DNA of 64,000 nucleotides from Bemisia tabaci (GCF_918797505.1 NC_092793.1:46364243-46428242), one strand, 5' to 3'. Numbered from the stretch's first letter, positions 23,878-36,520 are shown. Made by a program: numbers and translations. The notes: generated from the letters alone by a model not told the origin.

Positions 23878-25724
23878 TAGGGTGCGTCAAAAAAAATGAA
23901 AGTCTGAAATGTTCCGCTCCCCAGGCGGCAATCGATGACGTTTGGTAAAAAAACATGTTTGCCAAAATTTGGGCCAATTTCAACCATTTTAAATGGTGCC
24001 AAAGGTCAATTTTGTGATGAAATTATGATATTTTGGTTTAGACCTCGATTTCGTACAAAAAACTCGATTTTACGCTGAAATCGTGCGTTTACGAGAAAAA
24101 TGTCAAAGAACTCGACTTGTAGAGGATAAAATTTTACACTAGGAGGACGTCTTTGTAACCGATAAAAATCAAATTGAACTAGAAAAACTCAACTCGGTAT
24201 TTATTTTTTTGGTCCTCAGAATTTCCGAGGTCTTACTAAGTAGAGGTTTAAAAGACTCATTTTTCACGAAAATAAGTCGAAAGAGGGTATAAATGAACTG
24301 TAGGCAAGTGTTGAGGATGCAAATGTCATCAGAACTTCCTCAGTTTCAAAAAAAGTTCCAACTATTTTGCACAATCCTCCAAAAAGTGTACGGCTCGAGA
24401 AGCAGGATCGTGCTATAATAGTAGGGGGGAAGTGCGGTTTGACCGGGAAAAATTGCGTAACAAACTTTCCCTATGTAATCGTCATCAGTAGGTCCCCCTG
24501 AACAACTTCCTAAAAGTTAAAAATGGCCCGACCCCGGAATATCCCTCAAAAAAGTTAAAATTGAAAATGGCGGCCGTAATAAGAGGGTCCGGGAAATCGG
24601 TATTTTAAAATGCTCATTCTGTCTCATCGTGTGAGGTAGCATTTCCCATGTAATTTTGGTCGTAGATTTCATAAATGAATTCCGCAAGGCCCTCCGGCCA
24701 AAGGGGGCGCTCCAAATCAAATATGGCGGCCAAATGTGAAAGGCAGGAGGTTGCATATTTTTAAATATTCACCGCAGGCACAAGGAAAGTGAAGTGTCTT
24801 TATTTTCATGTATTTATGGCCAAGAAACTTAAATTTGATGTTATAAATGTATTTAATAAAGGAAATTAAAGGAAACATACGACTACCGAGAGAAACGTAA
24901 TCTCAGAAGGGGCCTTGCGGAATTCATTTATGAAATCTACGACCAAAATTACATGGGAAATGCTACCTCACACGATGAGACAGAATGAGCATTTTAAAAT
25001 ACCGATTTCCCGGACCCTCTTATTACGGCCGCCATTTTCAATTTTAACTTTTTTGAGGGATATTCCGGGGTCGGGCCATTTTTAACTTTTAGGAAGTTGT
25101 TCAGGGGGACCTACTGATGACGATTACATAGGGAAAGTTTGTTACGCAATTTTTCCCGGTCAAACCGCACTTCCCCCCTACTATTATAGCACGATCCTGC
25201 TTCTCGAGCCGTACACTTTTTGGAGGATTGTGCAAAATAGTTGGAACTTTTTTTGAAACTGAGGAAGTTCTGATGACATTTGCATCCTCAACACTTGCCT
25301 ACAGTTCATTTATACCCTCTTTCGACTTATTTTCGTGAAAAATGAGTCTTTTAAACCTCTACTTAGTAAGACCTCGGAAATTCTGAGGACCAAAAAAATA
25401 AATACCGAGTTGAGTTTTTCTAGTTCAATTTGATTTTTATCGGTTACAAAGACGTCCTCCTAGTGTAAAATTTTATCCTCTACAAGTCGAGTTCTTTGAC
25501 ATTTTTCTCGTAAACGCACGATTTCAGCGTAAAATCGAGTTTTTTGTACGAAATCGAGGTCTAAACCAAAATATCATAATTTCATCACAAAATTGACCTT
25601 TGGCACCATTTAAAATGGTTGAAATTGGCCCAAATTTTGGCAAACATGTTTTTTTACCAAACGTCATCGATTGCCGCCTGGGGAGCGGAACATTTCAGAC
25701 TTTCATTTTTTTTGACGCACCCTA
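23878..25724. mobile_element. Foldback element with 815-bp identical arms and 9-bp TSD (Mutator-like)
   Basis: The two ends read TAGGGTGCGTCAAAAAAAAT and the exact complement ATTTTTTTTGACGCACCCTA. The arms 23878-24692 and 24910-25724 are each 815 bp and matched wherever I compared them base by base, with a 217 bp unique spacer. ATGCTCCCC lies immediately outside both ends (23869-23877 and 25725-25733), a perfect 9-bp target duplication. Duplications of 9 bp with very long inverted repeats are the hallmark of Mutator-like (MULE) elements; Merlin elements make 8-9 bp duplications and are the alternative. No transposase frame is present. The two frames whose products start MKLAQILANM are mirror copies inside the arms. 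Confidence 0.88.
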
Positions 25725-25733
25725 ATGCTCCCC

Positions 25734-28681
25734 GACCAAAATTCATACAGAAACCACTATACTTCCCCCTCAGATTAGCATCGTCTCGAACAGTACGGCA
25801 TCAGTGCACACATTACGCAAGGAGTTGCGACGTGGGGTCGTTGGGAGCCTTGAAAGCGTTGATTTTGCTGCCCTTAACCTAGCGTTAATATTTTATTAAT
25901 AAATCCAAACCCATTTTGTCACGCTGGGCTTATAAATTCAGCACCTCGATATGTTCCACGAAAATCCAGATGTCTTTCGGCTGCAACCCCCGTGAAAGCG
26001 CACAAGATCATCGAAAAGTGTTTTTCATTTTCTTAATTTGATTTATCGCTCAATTAACGCGCGCCCTGTTTAAATTGTACTCGTGACAGGTTTACACCTC
26101 AAATGACTTATACCTTCAATTATCCGTGAGATGCATGATATGAAACATTTACCAGGGATGATAGTGTAGCTAATTTTACACTCACACTAAGGGGTAATGG
26201 CTCATTTTTGATCTCTCCTCAACCTGCGCATCAAACTGCGGCAGCAACATCAATATATTAGCATAGATCATAATATGGGGGAAGCGTGCTCCTTTGATTA
26301 ATCATTGACCTTTTTTTATTTTTTAGCAATTATTTTGATTTAATTTATAAATCTATAATCGTATGTTCAAAGCAGCAGCTTTGTTGAACAGCTTTGATCA
26401 TAACTTCAAGCATCAAGATAAGTATACATCTTGAAATCTATGATGAGAGTGAGTTTCAGTCTGAAAATCCGTTTGTCATTTATGCAACCAACATGATATC
26501 AATAAAGCAACGTTAAAATGTATTATCTATCGTAATTGCTAACGAAATTACTCCACGCATAGTCAATCATTTTTCTGTACGCGTTTAAACCTTTTCTACG
26601 TTTACACCTGTTCTGGTTCTAGTAATTTTGCGAGAACGCTGTACATCATTGATTGCGGTGACAAGATGATGCTCGCTCCAAATATTCATTTTATTACGTC
26701 CAAAAATTCACCGACGCCTTAAAGTGTCCTCATCAATCTATTGTTTGCAATAGACAATCAGTCATGAGATAGAATGCATTTCACCCGAGCCCACCCCACC
26801 GAATCGATTTTTGATGCAGGTGAAGCATCCCTCAATAATCACTGTATCATCCCTCATCGTGTATTCGTATTATAAAGGTTCTAAAAATTGGAGATCTAAA
26901 TTAAGGGAAAATAATCGGGCTGTCACTGTTTGATAGGATTTCTTTTATGACCGGTATCTATCACAGTCGCCCTGGCGCCCACAGTCATTTCGAATCAACA
27001 ATGCATTGTTCTGAAATAATTTCCTCTCGTCGCATGTTGTTCAAAATATCAACAATATCACCGACATTATAATGCATTTGTCCTCATCGCCTGGATTCAA
27101 TCCTTCGCGTGGCGCCTTAAGTGAGACATCTCATTCATAACCAGTCGGTGAAGTATGTCTTTGCGTGCTACCCTTCGATACGGACCGGGACCACCTATTT
27201 TTCAACCCTCATCTTGATATGGAGTTTTCTTCTTTTTTTTTCAATCGAGTGGAGGGGCCGAAAGGTTAATCTCTTGCTCTAGTCTACTCTTAACCTTAGT
27301 TTTTAGCTGCGCATCACGTTGATCATCATAGTACGTGAAAAAAATGGGCTTTTTATCACTTACGTTTAGAGTAATGACTATAATCACCCCCGATGAATTA
27401 GCGTATCAGCAATGCGGCATTGAGTTCTATTCGACGAATTCTCTCTTCTTAAAAAAAAATTATAAAAAATATTCAAAAATAAAAAAACAATGAAATAATC
27501 CATCCCAGCTGTATAATGTAGAGGATTACCTTGGCTTATTTACATTTCCTATGTAGGAAAGAAGAAGAAGAAACTCAAATAAAAGTATTTTTTCTTTTCA
27601 TTTTTTTTCTATAAAAGTCTCTTTCAGTCAATCATCAAAATTGAGAAGAGTAAAATCAAAGACAGAACTGTAGTAGCTGGTGCACATGTTGGTTTTTTTT
27701 CCTGGAAATAAACGCTTTTTTAAAATATTTTAAGATAGTTCGCAAACCTGATGAGTGATTAATATACCAAGACAAGAATTAATCAATACTAATGCTTCTC
27801 ATTCCTTAAAGTAATCATCCAAAGAAAGCTCCACCGCTACGTCTTCAAGTAATAATTGCCGTTTATCAACATTCCTAATTAATTGTTTCAATCTCCGAGA
27901 ATAAGTAGAAGTTTTACCCGAGAAACTTTCAGACCCTCGTAGAGTAACTTTTTTCCTCGAAACTACCCCGTTAGAATTTTTTATAGTCTATATCGATATC
28001 GGCAATTGAAAAGATGTTAACATTCCAAAGTCAGCGGAACTTCCATCAGTTAAACTAATGAGACCGTTTGACCGCCCTCTCCCGTACATTGAGCGTAAGA
28101 GGGTGATTAATGGATCCGTGTGACGTCTGAACATCGTTCCGGTACGAAATGGAGGGTTGTGAGAGCTTCAGCACGTTTAAAGGAACCTTCTTCACAAAGT
28201 TGGTTTGTGTCTTTGCGCACTGGTCGCAAAGATATGCGAGGTTTACGTTATTCCTCAAGTTACGATGGTTGATAACTTCCCAAGAAAGTTAGGATCCTTC
28301 CAGGAATGAAGTTCGACCAGGCAAATTGATCATTGACGGCTTGTTCGGGTATTGATTATGAATCTAGAAAAAATAGGCGTTAAGTGAAAGAAACTAAGTA
28401 AACAAACCACTTTTAAATACTCGCCTTGTATAATCCAGGAGGAAGAAAAAATTAATGATGCCTATCCTGATGATGTCTAGTTCGTGTCGGGGTTGTCTGT
28501 AAGTGAAGTATGATGTTCCTCATGTACCAATATTTCGAGATCAACACATCCTCTAGAGAAAAGTGAGTGAGTGCATGTGTGGGAAAACATACACCAAACA
28601 TAGAAAACTTGCATTAAATTTTGCTCTAAGTATTTTGGGCTCAATTAAAAGCAGCGCCTGGCTTTCCATGTTTCTATGCAG
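25734..28681. other. Unassigned, repeat-poor sequence
   Basis: The longest stretch in the window with neither a recognised gene nor a recognised repeat. It is AT-rich with few frames over 60 codons. If part of an intron or regulatory region, it could hold non-coding conserved elements that only comparison can reveal. Confidence 0.4.
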
Positions 28682-28920
28682 ACTTTTTTTTTTTTCATTA
28701 TTCTCTCTCTCTCTCTCTCTCCCCTCCTCTTGCTTCTCTTCCACTTTTCTTTCCTTCTTCTTTTTCTCTCAGCCTCTGTTTTTTCTTCCTCTTATTCTCT
28801 CCCTTCGCGTCTTTGGTTTCTCACTCTTCTCCTTTCTGATCTGCAACTCGTTCTCTGTCTTCCCCTCTTTGTTTTGCTCTCATCTTCCCTCCATCTCTCT
28901 TACTCTGATTTTCCTAAACA
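28682..28920 (+). repeat. Pyrimidine-rich tract with a (CT)n microsatellite
   Basis: A nearly pure C/T strand over about 240 bases, with a TC dinucleotide run at 28702-28722. It produces long apparent frames rich in Ser, Leu and Phe that are composition artefacts. Confidence 0.85.
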
Positions 28921-28935
28921 GATGCACGTGGTTAA

Positions 28936-28979
28936 TGGATGAGCCGGAAATAGTAGTTCCTCCTTACAAAATGCGGTCA
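28936..28979 (+). repeat. Family I MITE, solo right terminus
   Basis: The segments GGATGAGCCGGAAATAGTAG and TTACAAAATGCGGTC match the right end of the family I elements at 42575-42709 and 61805-61941. No left end was found. Confidence 0.55.
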
Positions 28980-29216
28980 ACGAAGGTCCACAGAAACATT
29001 TCTGAAGTTCTGATAGGAGCTTTAGATCTTCGACACCCCATACTTACAACCCTTCATCTTTGCAATCGTCTCCGACGCATCACTCAACAGGGGCCAAATT
29101 TGAGGTTGCGTCCGTTCCGCGAGCTTCGCTCCAAGAAAATCGCGGGCGCGCAATTTGACCGCAAGGCGTTGAAAAAGGGCGGGCGGGCGGGCGAGCCCGT
29201 CCGAAGAGCAGGACGC

Positions 29217-29233
29217 GGGGGGGGGGGGGGGGG
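29217..29233 (+). repeat. Homopolymer G tract
   Basis: Run of 17 G, next to a short GGGC repeat at 29178-29196. Confidence 0.9.
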
Positions 29234-29366
29234 CTGCGGCATGAAATAAAAATAAGACATGAAACAAATTTAAATTTAAAATGTTGGAGAGCAAAGTTAC
29301 AGTCGCGGCGGGTAAATGAATTGTTTGTGTTGGTTGCAGCGGGACGTGTGGAAACGGGAAGAAGGT

Positions 29367-29385
29367 GGGGGGGGGGGGGGGGGGG
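29367..29385 (+). repeat. Homopolymer G tract
   Basis: Run of 19 G only about 130 bases from the previous one. Confidence 0.9.
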
Positions 29386-31447
29386 AGCGCCTCGCTCATG
29401 TTGATGTGACTTACCTGTCAAATTGATGAGTGGATTTAATTATGCCCTCTCTCGTTTGGATACATCCACCGCCCCCTCCTCCCCCCGCCGCGGTTCGATT
29501 GATTTGGTTTGATTCTCGGCCAACAGACGTTAATGTGCATTTAATGAGAGACACATGTGTACGCGGCCCGAGGAATATAATGAATGATATTAAAGGCAAG
29601 GCGCGCCCCCGGTTGCCGTAACGAGTCGTCCGAACGTGAAATTTTCGCGGGAAAATTCACTCCTTCCCCCTCCCTTTCTCCTTCTTGACGCGTATCGGTG
29701 GAAACGCGCATCGCACCACTTGTGTCGTGATTCCAACGTTTCAAAAGCTTCGTTTCTCTTTTGACTTTTTGAAGAAAGACCCGAGGATGTCACGGTACAA
29801 AATTCAGAGCAGGAAACTCAAAGATAGTTAATGATGGTTACCTTTTGGAGGAATGCAATTTTTATTTCAAATATCCTGGAATAATTGGTGAGAGCTATGA
29901 GAAACATATCGAGAATTTAAGAGTAACAGGTGGTAAATATCAAAGGCAGTGGCGGTTCCTGCACTCGCGTTCAATGAGAAGCTATTTTTACTGAGAAATC
30001 AGGGAATGGAACAGTGTTTTGTATGATCAATAAGCGAAACGATAGTTCCAATCGAAAACTAGAGTCAGCATCAAGATTGTCAATAGCAGGAAGCTAACCT
30101 AAGTTCGATGTAATTTGCTATGAGGCATGGAACATTGACGACTTACGTGCAGCTCCTCGTATAGGCAACTATCACTGCATCGAGAATGTGTTTTGCCTAC
30201 CTCTTAAAATTAGGGCGCATCGGCAAAGAAGAGCGCTTATAGCTACACCCGAATCTGTGTCATTTGATATGTCTCTTGCAAATAGATGACACGATTCACA
30301 TTCCACACGTGTAATTTTGCAGACGCTTCAACTCATTCCAACAGTGTCAGTCTGGCTCGAAAATTCTTGAGGTGCCGATACGTTCTCGGGGCCCTTCTCT
30401 TGAGTGAGACTCCCCCGAACTGATCAAAAGTCCTCCTTTAAATGTGGGTTTTCAAGCTTTGAGGGCCCGTGCAAGAGCTCTGCCGGGGCCCTCTCAGCCA
30501 CTCGTCAGAATTTTTGGGGTGCTGAGGCTCTCTTGCACCCTAGTCAGCTGCATTCCAAGTGGTGAACTTTCAGCTATTTGCATCGTTATCTTCTTTGAAT
30601 CAAGCAGGAAAATCGAGGTCTACTATAGGAGGAAATAAGGTCGCATCAAACTAATTGTAAGACGCTATTATATAAAAGAAAAATATGAATGTTTGAATTT
30701 GATGTTGGACAAAATAAATTAAGACGATGGTTGGTTATTCTATGGATTCGCCATCGGCTCTCCGTTAATTTATCGCCTCCTGCGGCAACATGGCGGTCGG
30801 GAGTGCTCTGCTTTGAAATCGTTTTGTAACAGGTGCGATGCGTCGCAAGTTTGACTTGAAATTTTTTAATCTGCTCGCTATGAATGATTTATCCTCGCCG
30901 ATCGGACCAGAGAGCTCCGACGAAAATAATTCGGCGTAAAGCTCAGTTGTAATTCATCGGCGATTCCCAACGCCCTATAATGCCTACTGACATCACCCAC
31001 ACTGGCTCCTCTGACCGATTAAACACGATCCAAGTGCATCGCAACCAGACACAACATATTTCAGAGATTCCGCCCTGCAATCCTCCTTGCAGTGTAAAGC
31101 TTACTTTCGTGAGTCAACGCTCAAATTCGACTTATGATGACTAAACTGAAGATTAAAAAGTTGGCCAAGAAGAAGCCTCAAGACACCGCGCAAATTTCTA
31201 TCATCCCATACACGGTGAACCAAAAGTTCCGCACCACCTATGCAGACTACAAGGCTCTTGCCCTTTTTAAGAGGGATCTCCTGAAAATTTGGTGGAGGGG
31301 GGGGTGCGGAAGGGAGTCTAACAGACATTCTCTCTCGTCGTTAGTGCACTCACAAAATTTTAAGTTTCAATCTCAGTTTTTTGAAAAGTTGATAAGTGAT
31401 GCCCGCTGCTAGTTGTGTAGGACTTTTGGATCAACCTGTACGCTCTC
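29386..31447. other. Unassigned non-coding sequence
   Basis: No gene or recognised repeat. The poly-Pro and poly-Gly frames near 29430-29600 come from C/G runs. Confidence 0.4.
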
Positions 31448-31967
31448 TCTTTAAAATTTCATTCAAACACGATTCGCGCAACGAAAATTACTAAAAGCAG
31501 TCTCTAATCAAGATATTAACGTTTTTATTCTGCATTTGGCTACAAACAAATTGAATTTCCCGCTCGGTAGAAAAACAAATGTCGAAAAAATTATGCGTAA
31601 AAAATTGTAGAGTACACCGATTTTGACAGGCTTCTCAATCGAGCACTGTCTCTGACCCGCCCTGTTTTGTTCGAAGCGAAAACAACGCGCAACAGCTGAG
31701 CCGAGGCACTGAGATTGAGCCTGGAATGAAATCATAACACAAATACCATTACGGTAACGTTTAGTGTAATCGATTTTTTGTCTAAGCGGGAAGTTTGAAT
31801 TTATGCACGTTTTAACGTCAGTATGTAACGTAGTAAAGAAGTAACGTTAGTCAGGGGTCACTCTCAATCATTTTCGTTGCGTGCATGAATCGTATCCTAT
31901 TTGAAATTTTGATGAGAAAACATGTATCGTAATGCACGAAGGCACATCCTGTCTGGTGGTCTATTGT
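31448..31967 (+). repeat. Family J element, copy 1
   Basis: This ~520 bp stretch matches 43830-44342 in order and orientation. Shared blocks include AAGATATTAACGTTTTTATT, AACACGATTC and the right end CATGTATC...CTTGTCT/CCTGTCT followed by GTGGTC. Its left inverted terminus is not recognisable, so it is likely truncated or diverged. Confidence 0.65.
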
Positions 31968-34399
31968 TTCAAGATTCCCAGACCAACTTGCAAAAATTCA
32001 AGAGACTATTCCTGATATTTTATTTTTGAAAATACTACCCAACAAATCGTAAGCAGTTGAAAGGAATAAAAAGCAGAATGATGGAGATCCGGTCGAAGCC
32101 GAAGATTCCTACAATGCCGATTGTGCAAAGCACGTAGCGGCGAGTCGACGGAACAAAACTCGGGGGAATCACGTTGCACGAACGAGGCATTAAGCAATTT
32201 CGTCGAGGAGGGGCACGAGACGAAAACGCTGAAAAGAAAGCTTTCTTCAAGTGTGCCGATACGTGTTTTCGAGCCTATTAATTTGTATATTTAATTAACG
32301 GTGCCGAGTAATGGTCACTATTAGTAGCTCTACGACAGCTTAACGAGTTTTTATTCTAATGTTTATGCGGCTAATTTGAATTTCAAATTCGTGCCCCGGC
32401 CGGGGCTCGCTTCGATATATCGACACGCTTTTCGATACTTCCCGGGCTCTGGATACGGATCGCGCCTCGGTTTTCCGTCGATATTCCGGGCCGGGGATCG
32501 TCTACAAATCGGGCGGAAATGTGAAATCTACCGTTGCAGGAAAATGGGGAGCCCCATTACGGAAGATGGAAATTGATTTTTTATACCGGACAGAAAATCT
32601 TCATAAAACATGACCTCGTTTTCTTATCGCTCTTCCTGCTGAGGGGGGTTGCTTCGAACCCCTCGAACCACCCCCCTCCCCGCCCACCGATAAATGTATT
32701 GCTACTTACTGTTCCCGTTCCCGAGTTTACGTTATCGGTATTTACCCGAGTGTGTGAGTTCTTCGCTCGTGGGGACCGACAGTTACGGGATGGTAATTGA
32801 CTTTTTATTTAAAGAACTACTATTGAACTACCTCCATCTCGGTTGAACAAACATATCATAATATTTAGTATTGCTCACATAATTTCATCCGTATCTGCTG
32901 CCTTGGCTTTTTCTGGGAGTCCTCCGTCGTTAATTACGTTTTGGGATCCTGAAAAAGCATCTAGTGGAATGACTTGATCATGACAACACTTTATAACTGG
33001 GCTTAAACGATAGGATTTACCATACCTAATAGCAAAGAAAGGTCAAACAGTAATAAACAATGAAAAAATGAGAATAGCTTCATTCAGAATCAATGAATAG
33101 TCTGTCAGTTAATTTCTATACGCCCAGGCATATTTTAAATAATAACTTGGTTATACTATATTGACTCTCCGGCAGACAAAAACTGAGCTACGTCTATCTG
33201 CAGATTTAAGAAAAGGACATGAAATAAAAGATGCTCTGATCATACATATTCTCAGAGAGTCGAGTAATCAGTACTGTAGATTTCTGAACAAACCGCGTTA
33301 TTATCACTATTAGAAGTCCAGTACTGGTTACTAAGTTTTGTGGGTATCACGTACCTATAGACAGTAATCTATAGTAGCCACGGAAAGTCTTATTTTCCCC
33401 CGCATAACACAAATACGGTGACCATTGAAGAAAACACCGTGTGTCCATCGCTTAGCACCGAGAGTAATTTCTCATCGGATCAACGGGAATTCCTGTTAAA
33501 TATGCCGCAACAGGAATTGTTCATAGAAACAATGGGAAATTCCCTTGTTTTTAACATTTATATCCTATCACTCTACAGAGACGCCTTGTCGCTCGCTCTA
33601 AAGAGATTTCTAACTGGATCGACGAGAATTAATGCCACAGTAAATGTAAGAAGAACATTCTTCTCAGTGTACTTGCATAATTTTTAACATGTGAGGTGGT
33701 CGTAGCATGATTTTTGTCTCTTAATGAGTGATATTTTAGCTAATTCGAAAAATTGTACCAAGTTTAGGGCTCGAAACACGGATAGAAAGCCTGGCTCCAC
33801 GTTAAACGACCGTGGCTCCGCACCAATCTAAAATCCTTAAGTGTAGGAGGGAGGAGGGTTATGCCGCACGTCGGTCGATGGTTAAAGATATCGAAGAGAA
33901 AAAAAACCGAATCCGAATTTCCAATTCAAATAGGGTATGAATACAAACAAAAGGGGTTAGATATCACATCTAGTGGACTCCGATCTCGTCAAATAGGCAG
34001 ACGTCGTCGTCAAACAAGAGGACTCGTGGAAAAAATAAGAATAATATTTGACCATCTCCGCTTGGGTCACAGGTAGGGCCAGATAGGGCCGCGCGGAAGG
34101 TGAAGAGGCCCGAAAAAACAGAAGGGCCCGGCCCTGGTCCGCCGGCCTAATGGAACAGGTTGGAGTGAAATATTAAATATTCTCTTTGGGTACGATGCGG
34201 CCCTCAATTAAATGGGTGTTTGTCGGGGAAGGCGAGGGGGCTTTCGGTAAATAGCAGCAACAGTGTGTGTCTTTCGGAGTGTCTCGCACAATATGTAAGC
34301 GGCTATGCTTGGATTTGTTCTTTTTTCGCTCCATTTATAGTCGGATGGGGCTCTTCCATGTACAAGAATTGTTTTGAAAATAGGTGTTTTGGATGGTAA
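31968..34399. other. Unassigned sequence
   Basis: No gene is recognised. A GC-rich block at 32390-32520 contains the perfect palindrome CCCCGGCCGGGG and several CGATAT motifs. The frame 33861-34076 encodes a very basic short product with no known domain and is probably chance. Confidence 0.4.
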
Positions 34400-34951
34400 C
34401 GTTGGCGCGAAACGCCGCTCCGAGCTTATGAAAGCTCAGAGCTGTATGTAGGCAGGAAAGCTATCGCGATGCTAAATGGGGTTCTCTGGGACCAGAGTAT
34501 CTCCAAGGAGACCAAAAGGAAAATTTACAACGTCATCGTGAAGAGTATCGTAACTTACGGGAGTGAGGTCTGGCAACTTAAGAAAAGAACTGAAGACATG
34601 CTTAGGGCAACCGAGATGGACTTTTGGCGAAGGTCTGCTGGGATATCGAGAAGAGAGCGTATCCGCAATGAAAGGGTACGCGAGATAATGGGTGTGGAAA
34701 AGGACATCGTGCACGATATCAGGTCCAAGCAGTTGGTCTGGTATGGACATGTGCGAAGGATGGCAGATGATCGGTTGCCCAAGCAGGTCTTCGATTGGGT
34801 TCCTCCCGGAAGGCGACGGCGTGGACGTCCTGTGAAAGGTTGGCGACAAGGGGTGGAGGAGGAGATCAGAAGGTGCCAATTGCCTGATGATCTCTGGGAG
34901 GATAGGGGGCAATGGCGATTGGGCGTCGCAGAGCGCGAGGCGGCGCTATAA
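34400..34951 (+). pseudogene. C-terminal fragment of an RTE-like non-LTR retrotransposon reverse transcriptase
   Basis: The open frame encodes the extreme C-terminal part of a non-LTR retrotransposon polyprotein. Recognisable segments in order are GRKAIAMLNGVLW, IVKSIVTYGSEVWQL (the TYG-E-W thumb-region signature), RIRNERVREIMGV, KQLVWYGHVRRM and a basic GRRRRGRPVKGW block. It ends with a stop followed by a short tail containing ATGTATGTATATC. The catalytic polymerase motifs and the endonuclease are absent and an in-frame stop lies just upstream, so this is a 5'-truncated dead copy. A second copy of the 3' end lies at 53383-53508 on the other strand. The exact clade (RTE versus a related one) is from memory. 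Confidence 0.85.
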
Positions 34952-35280
34952 TCGCGACTTTATGTATGTATATCTGTACAATGTTTGTCCGAAAATTTCC
35001 TGATTTCCTTATGAAATCAGAAGAAAACTCAATGAAATTTTCCGTGAGAAATGCCCAAGATTTTCCCTTAGTGTCAATAAGGGGAGGGCACGAGCTTGTC
35101 GGTAATTTTAGAGATAATTTTGAAAATTCGAGGTTTGGTCACAGAGCTTTCATGGCCCGAAAGGGCAATCAACCTTTAAAATCAAATTATTCAGAATTAT
35201 TTATCATTACAGTTGTTATGGCTCATCGTTTGTGAAAGAATGTGTTTTTCGCACTAGACTAGAAGGTTGTCCTTCCGGTC

Positions 35281-35457
35281 GAGCTCATGAGGCCTGGATA
35301 CACGTTCAAATTTCCATCAATTTCCGATCAAGTGGTGACTGGTGCGAACTATTACCATCAAATTTTTGCGGCTTGCAAAAATTTGACCGCCATTTTTATC
35401 ATCATTTTAATCGGAAATTGACGGAAATTTGAGCGTGTATCCCGGCCTTAAGAGCTC
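35281..35457. mobile_element. Family K foldback MITE
   Basis: The left arm GAGCTCATGAGGCCTGGATA, continuing CACGTTCAAATTTCCATCAA, is mirrored by the right arm AATTGACGGAAATTTGAGCG, continuing TGTATCCCGGCCTTAAGAGC. The arms are about 50 bp in a 177 bp element. No coding content and no clear target duplication. Only one copy was found in this window. Confidence 0.75.
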
Positions 35458-36024
35458 CATATTTCGACAAGTCCGTCCTCACCCCATATTGTTACGCTAC
35501 ATTCCCCTAGACAAAAATGCAATATGAGAGGGGAAATTTGGCAATATTGCAGTGCAGTTAAGTTTTTTCGTGCGGGGAACGACAGCGCTCGGCAAGCGAT
35601 ACGGAAACCGGAAAGTTTTGACCGAATTCACACACTCGGGATTCGACCTTGAAAGAGGGAAAAAATTGCGGGAGCGGGCGAAAAAGATGCCCTGCGGAGG
35701 ACGGCGAGTCCTTGACTCACGACCGACACGTAAGTTCCGAAAAGCGAGGCTCGAGATCTCCCGGATCGGGGAAACGAATTAAAAAGGAGAAATAAAATTA
35801 GTGGCCGAGGACGCATCTGATCTATCATCATCATTAGAGCGCGATCCGGGATCCGATTCCCGATCCTCGCGCCGCGCGATTAAGATCGTGTAAACGTGGA
35901 TCGAAAATCTCTCGGATCTTGTTAATCCACGCTCCCGGGATTCGGAAGCTCCGCGACGTTGCCAAATGCCATCAAAACTGCAGAAAGCTGTTCTCTGGCA
36001 TAATGCATCTACGGTGGTTCCGTA

Positions 36025-36520
36025 CTGCCGCACAGTGGATCGAGGCAAATAGAGAGGTCGGACATGAAATTTTTGACTAGAACTGAAAATTTTTATTTTG
36101 ATTTCGTCGTATTTTAAATGTTAGGGGAGCTCCTGCAAGAAAATTTCACGAGAAAACCATTGAAACCACTCTTAGAACCTCAAAATTGTGTGTAAACGGA
36201 GTTATAAGCGTTTAAAGTTTCCGAATATTGTCCAACCTCTCCTATTGACTCGATCCATTGTGTGCCGTGCCAAGTAAATACATCTTATGAGCAGCCAAAT
36301 TTTCTCGCAGACCCTTTTTTTTTTTATTATTATTATTATGATGAAGAAATCCATGAATATTTTCCCTTGGAAGTTTCAGAATTTTTAGATCAAATTACGA
36401 ACAAAATCATCCGAATAATCGGACGAAAATATTCACAAGTTTTCCTGAAAATTCGTGAGTTGACGAAGGAAATTTGACAACGCCTGATGGCTCATACGGT
36501 ATTCTTACTCAGCACGGCAG
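36025..36520 (+). mobile_element. Family A MITE, copy 9, split by a family B insertion
   Basis: The left terminus begins CTGCCG (36025-36030), is interrupted by the 233 bp family B element, and resumes as TGCCGTGCCAAGTAAAT. The right terminus contains TTTGACAACGCCTGATGGC and ends CAGCACGGCAG. The interior GATCAAATTACGAACAAAAT shows forward orientation. The nesting order shows that this family A copy predates the family B insertion. Confidence 0.85.
36031..36263 (+). mobile_element. Family B 233-bp MITE, copy 2 (nested)
   Basis: The element runs from CACAGTGGATCGAGGC to CTCGATCCATTGTG and is exactly 233 bp. TGCCG lies on both sides (36026-36030 and 36264-36268), a perfect 5-bp target duplication inside the family A terminus. 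It shares interior blocks with copy 3, such as GAGGTCGGACATGAAATTTT / AAGGTCGGACATGAAATTTT and GAGAAAACCA. Confidence 0.92.

Noticed and set aside
23878..25724. Long-read hairpin assembly artefact as the cause of the inverted arms
   Set aside because: The perfect 9-bp duplication and differing outer flanks indicate a real insertion, though read support should still be checked.
23765..25882. Two frames encoding the same start MKLAQILANM on opposite strands
   Set aside because: They are mirror images within the arms of the foldback element, not independent genes.
28563..29249. 228-codon frame on the + strand
   Set aside because: It runs through a C/T-rich tract, a MITE fragment and a G run. 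Composition explains the lack of stops and the product has no domain-like features.
34472..34912. 146-codon minus-strand frame opposite the retrotransposon fragment
   Set aside because: It is the antisense shadow of the recognised reverse transcriptase C-terminus.
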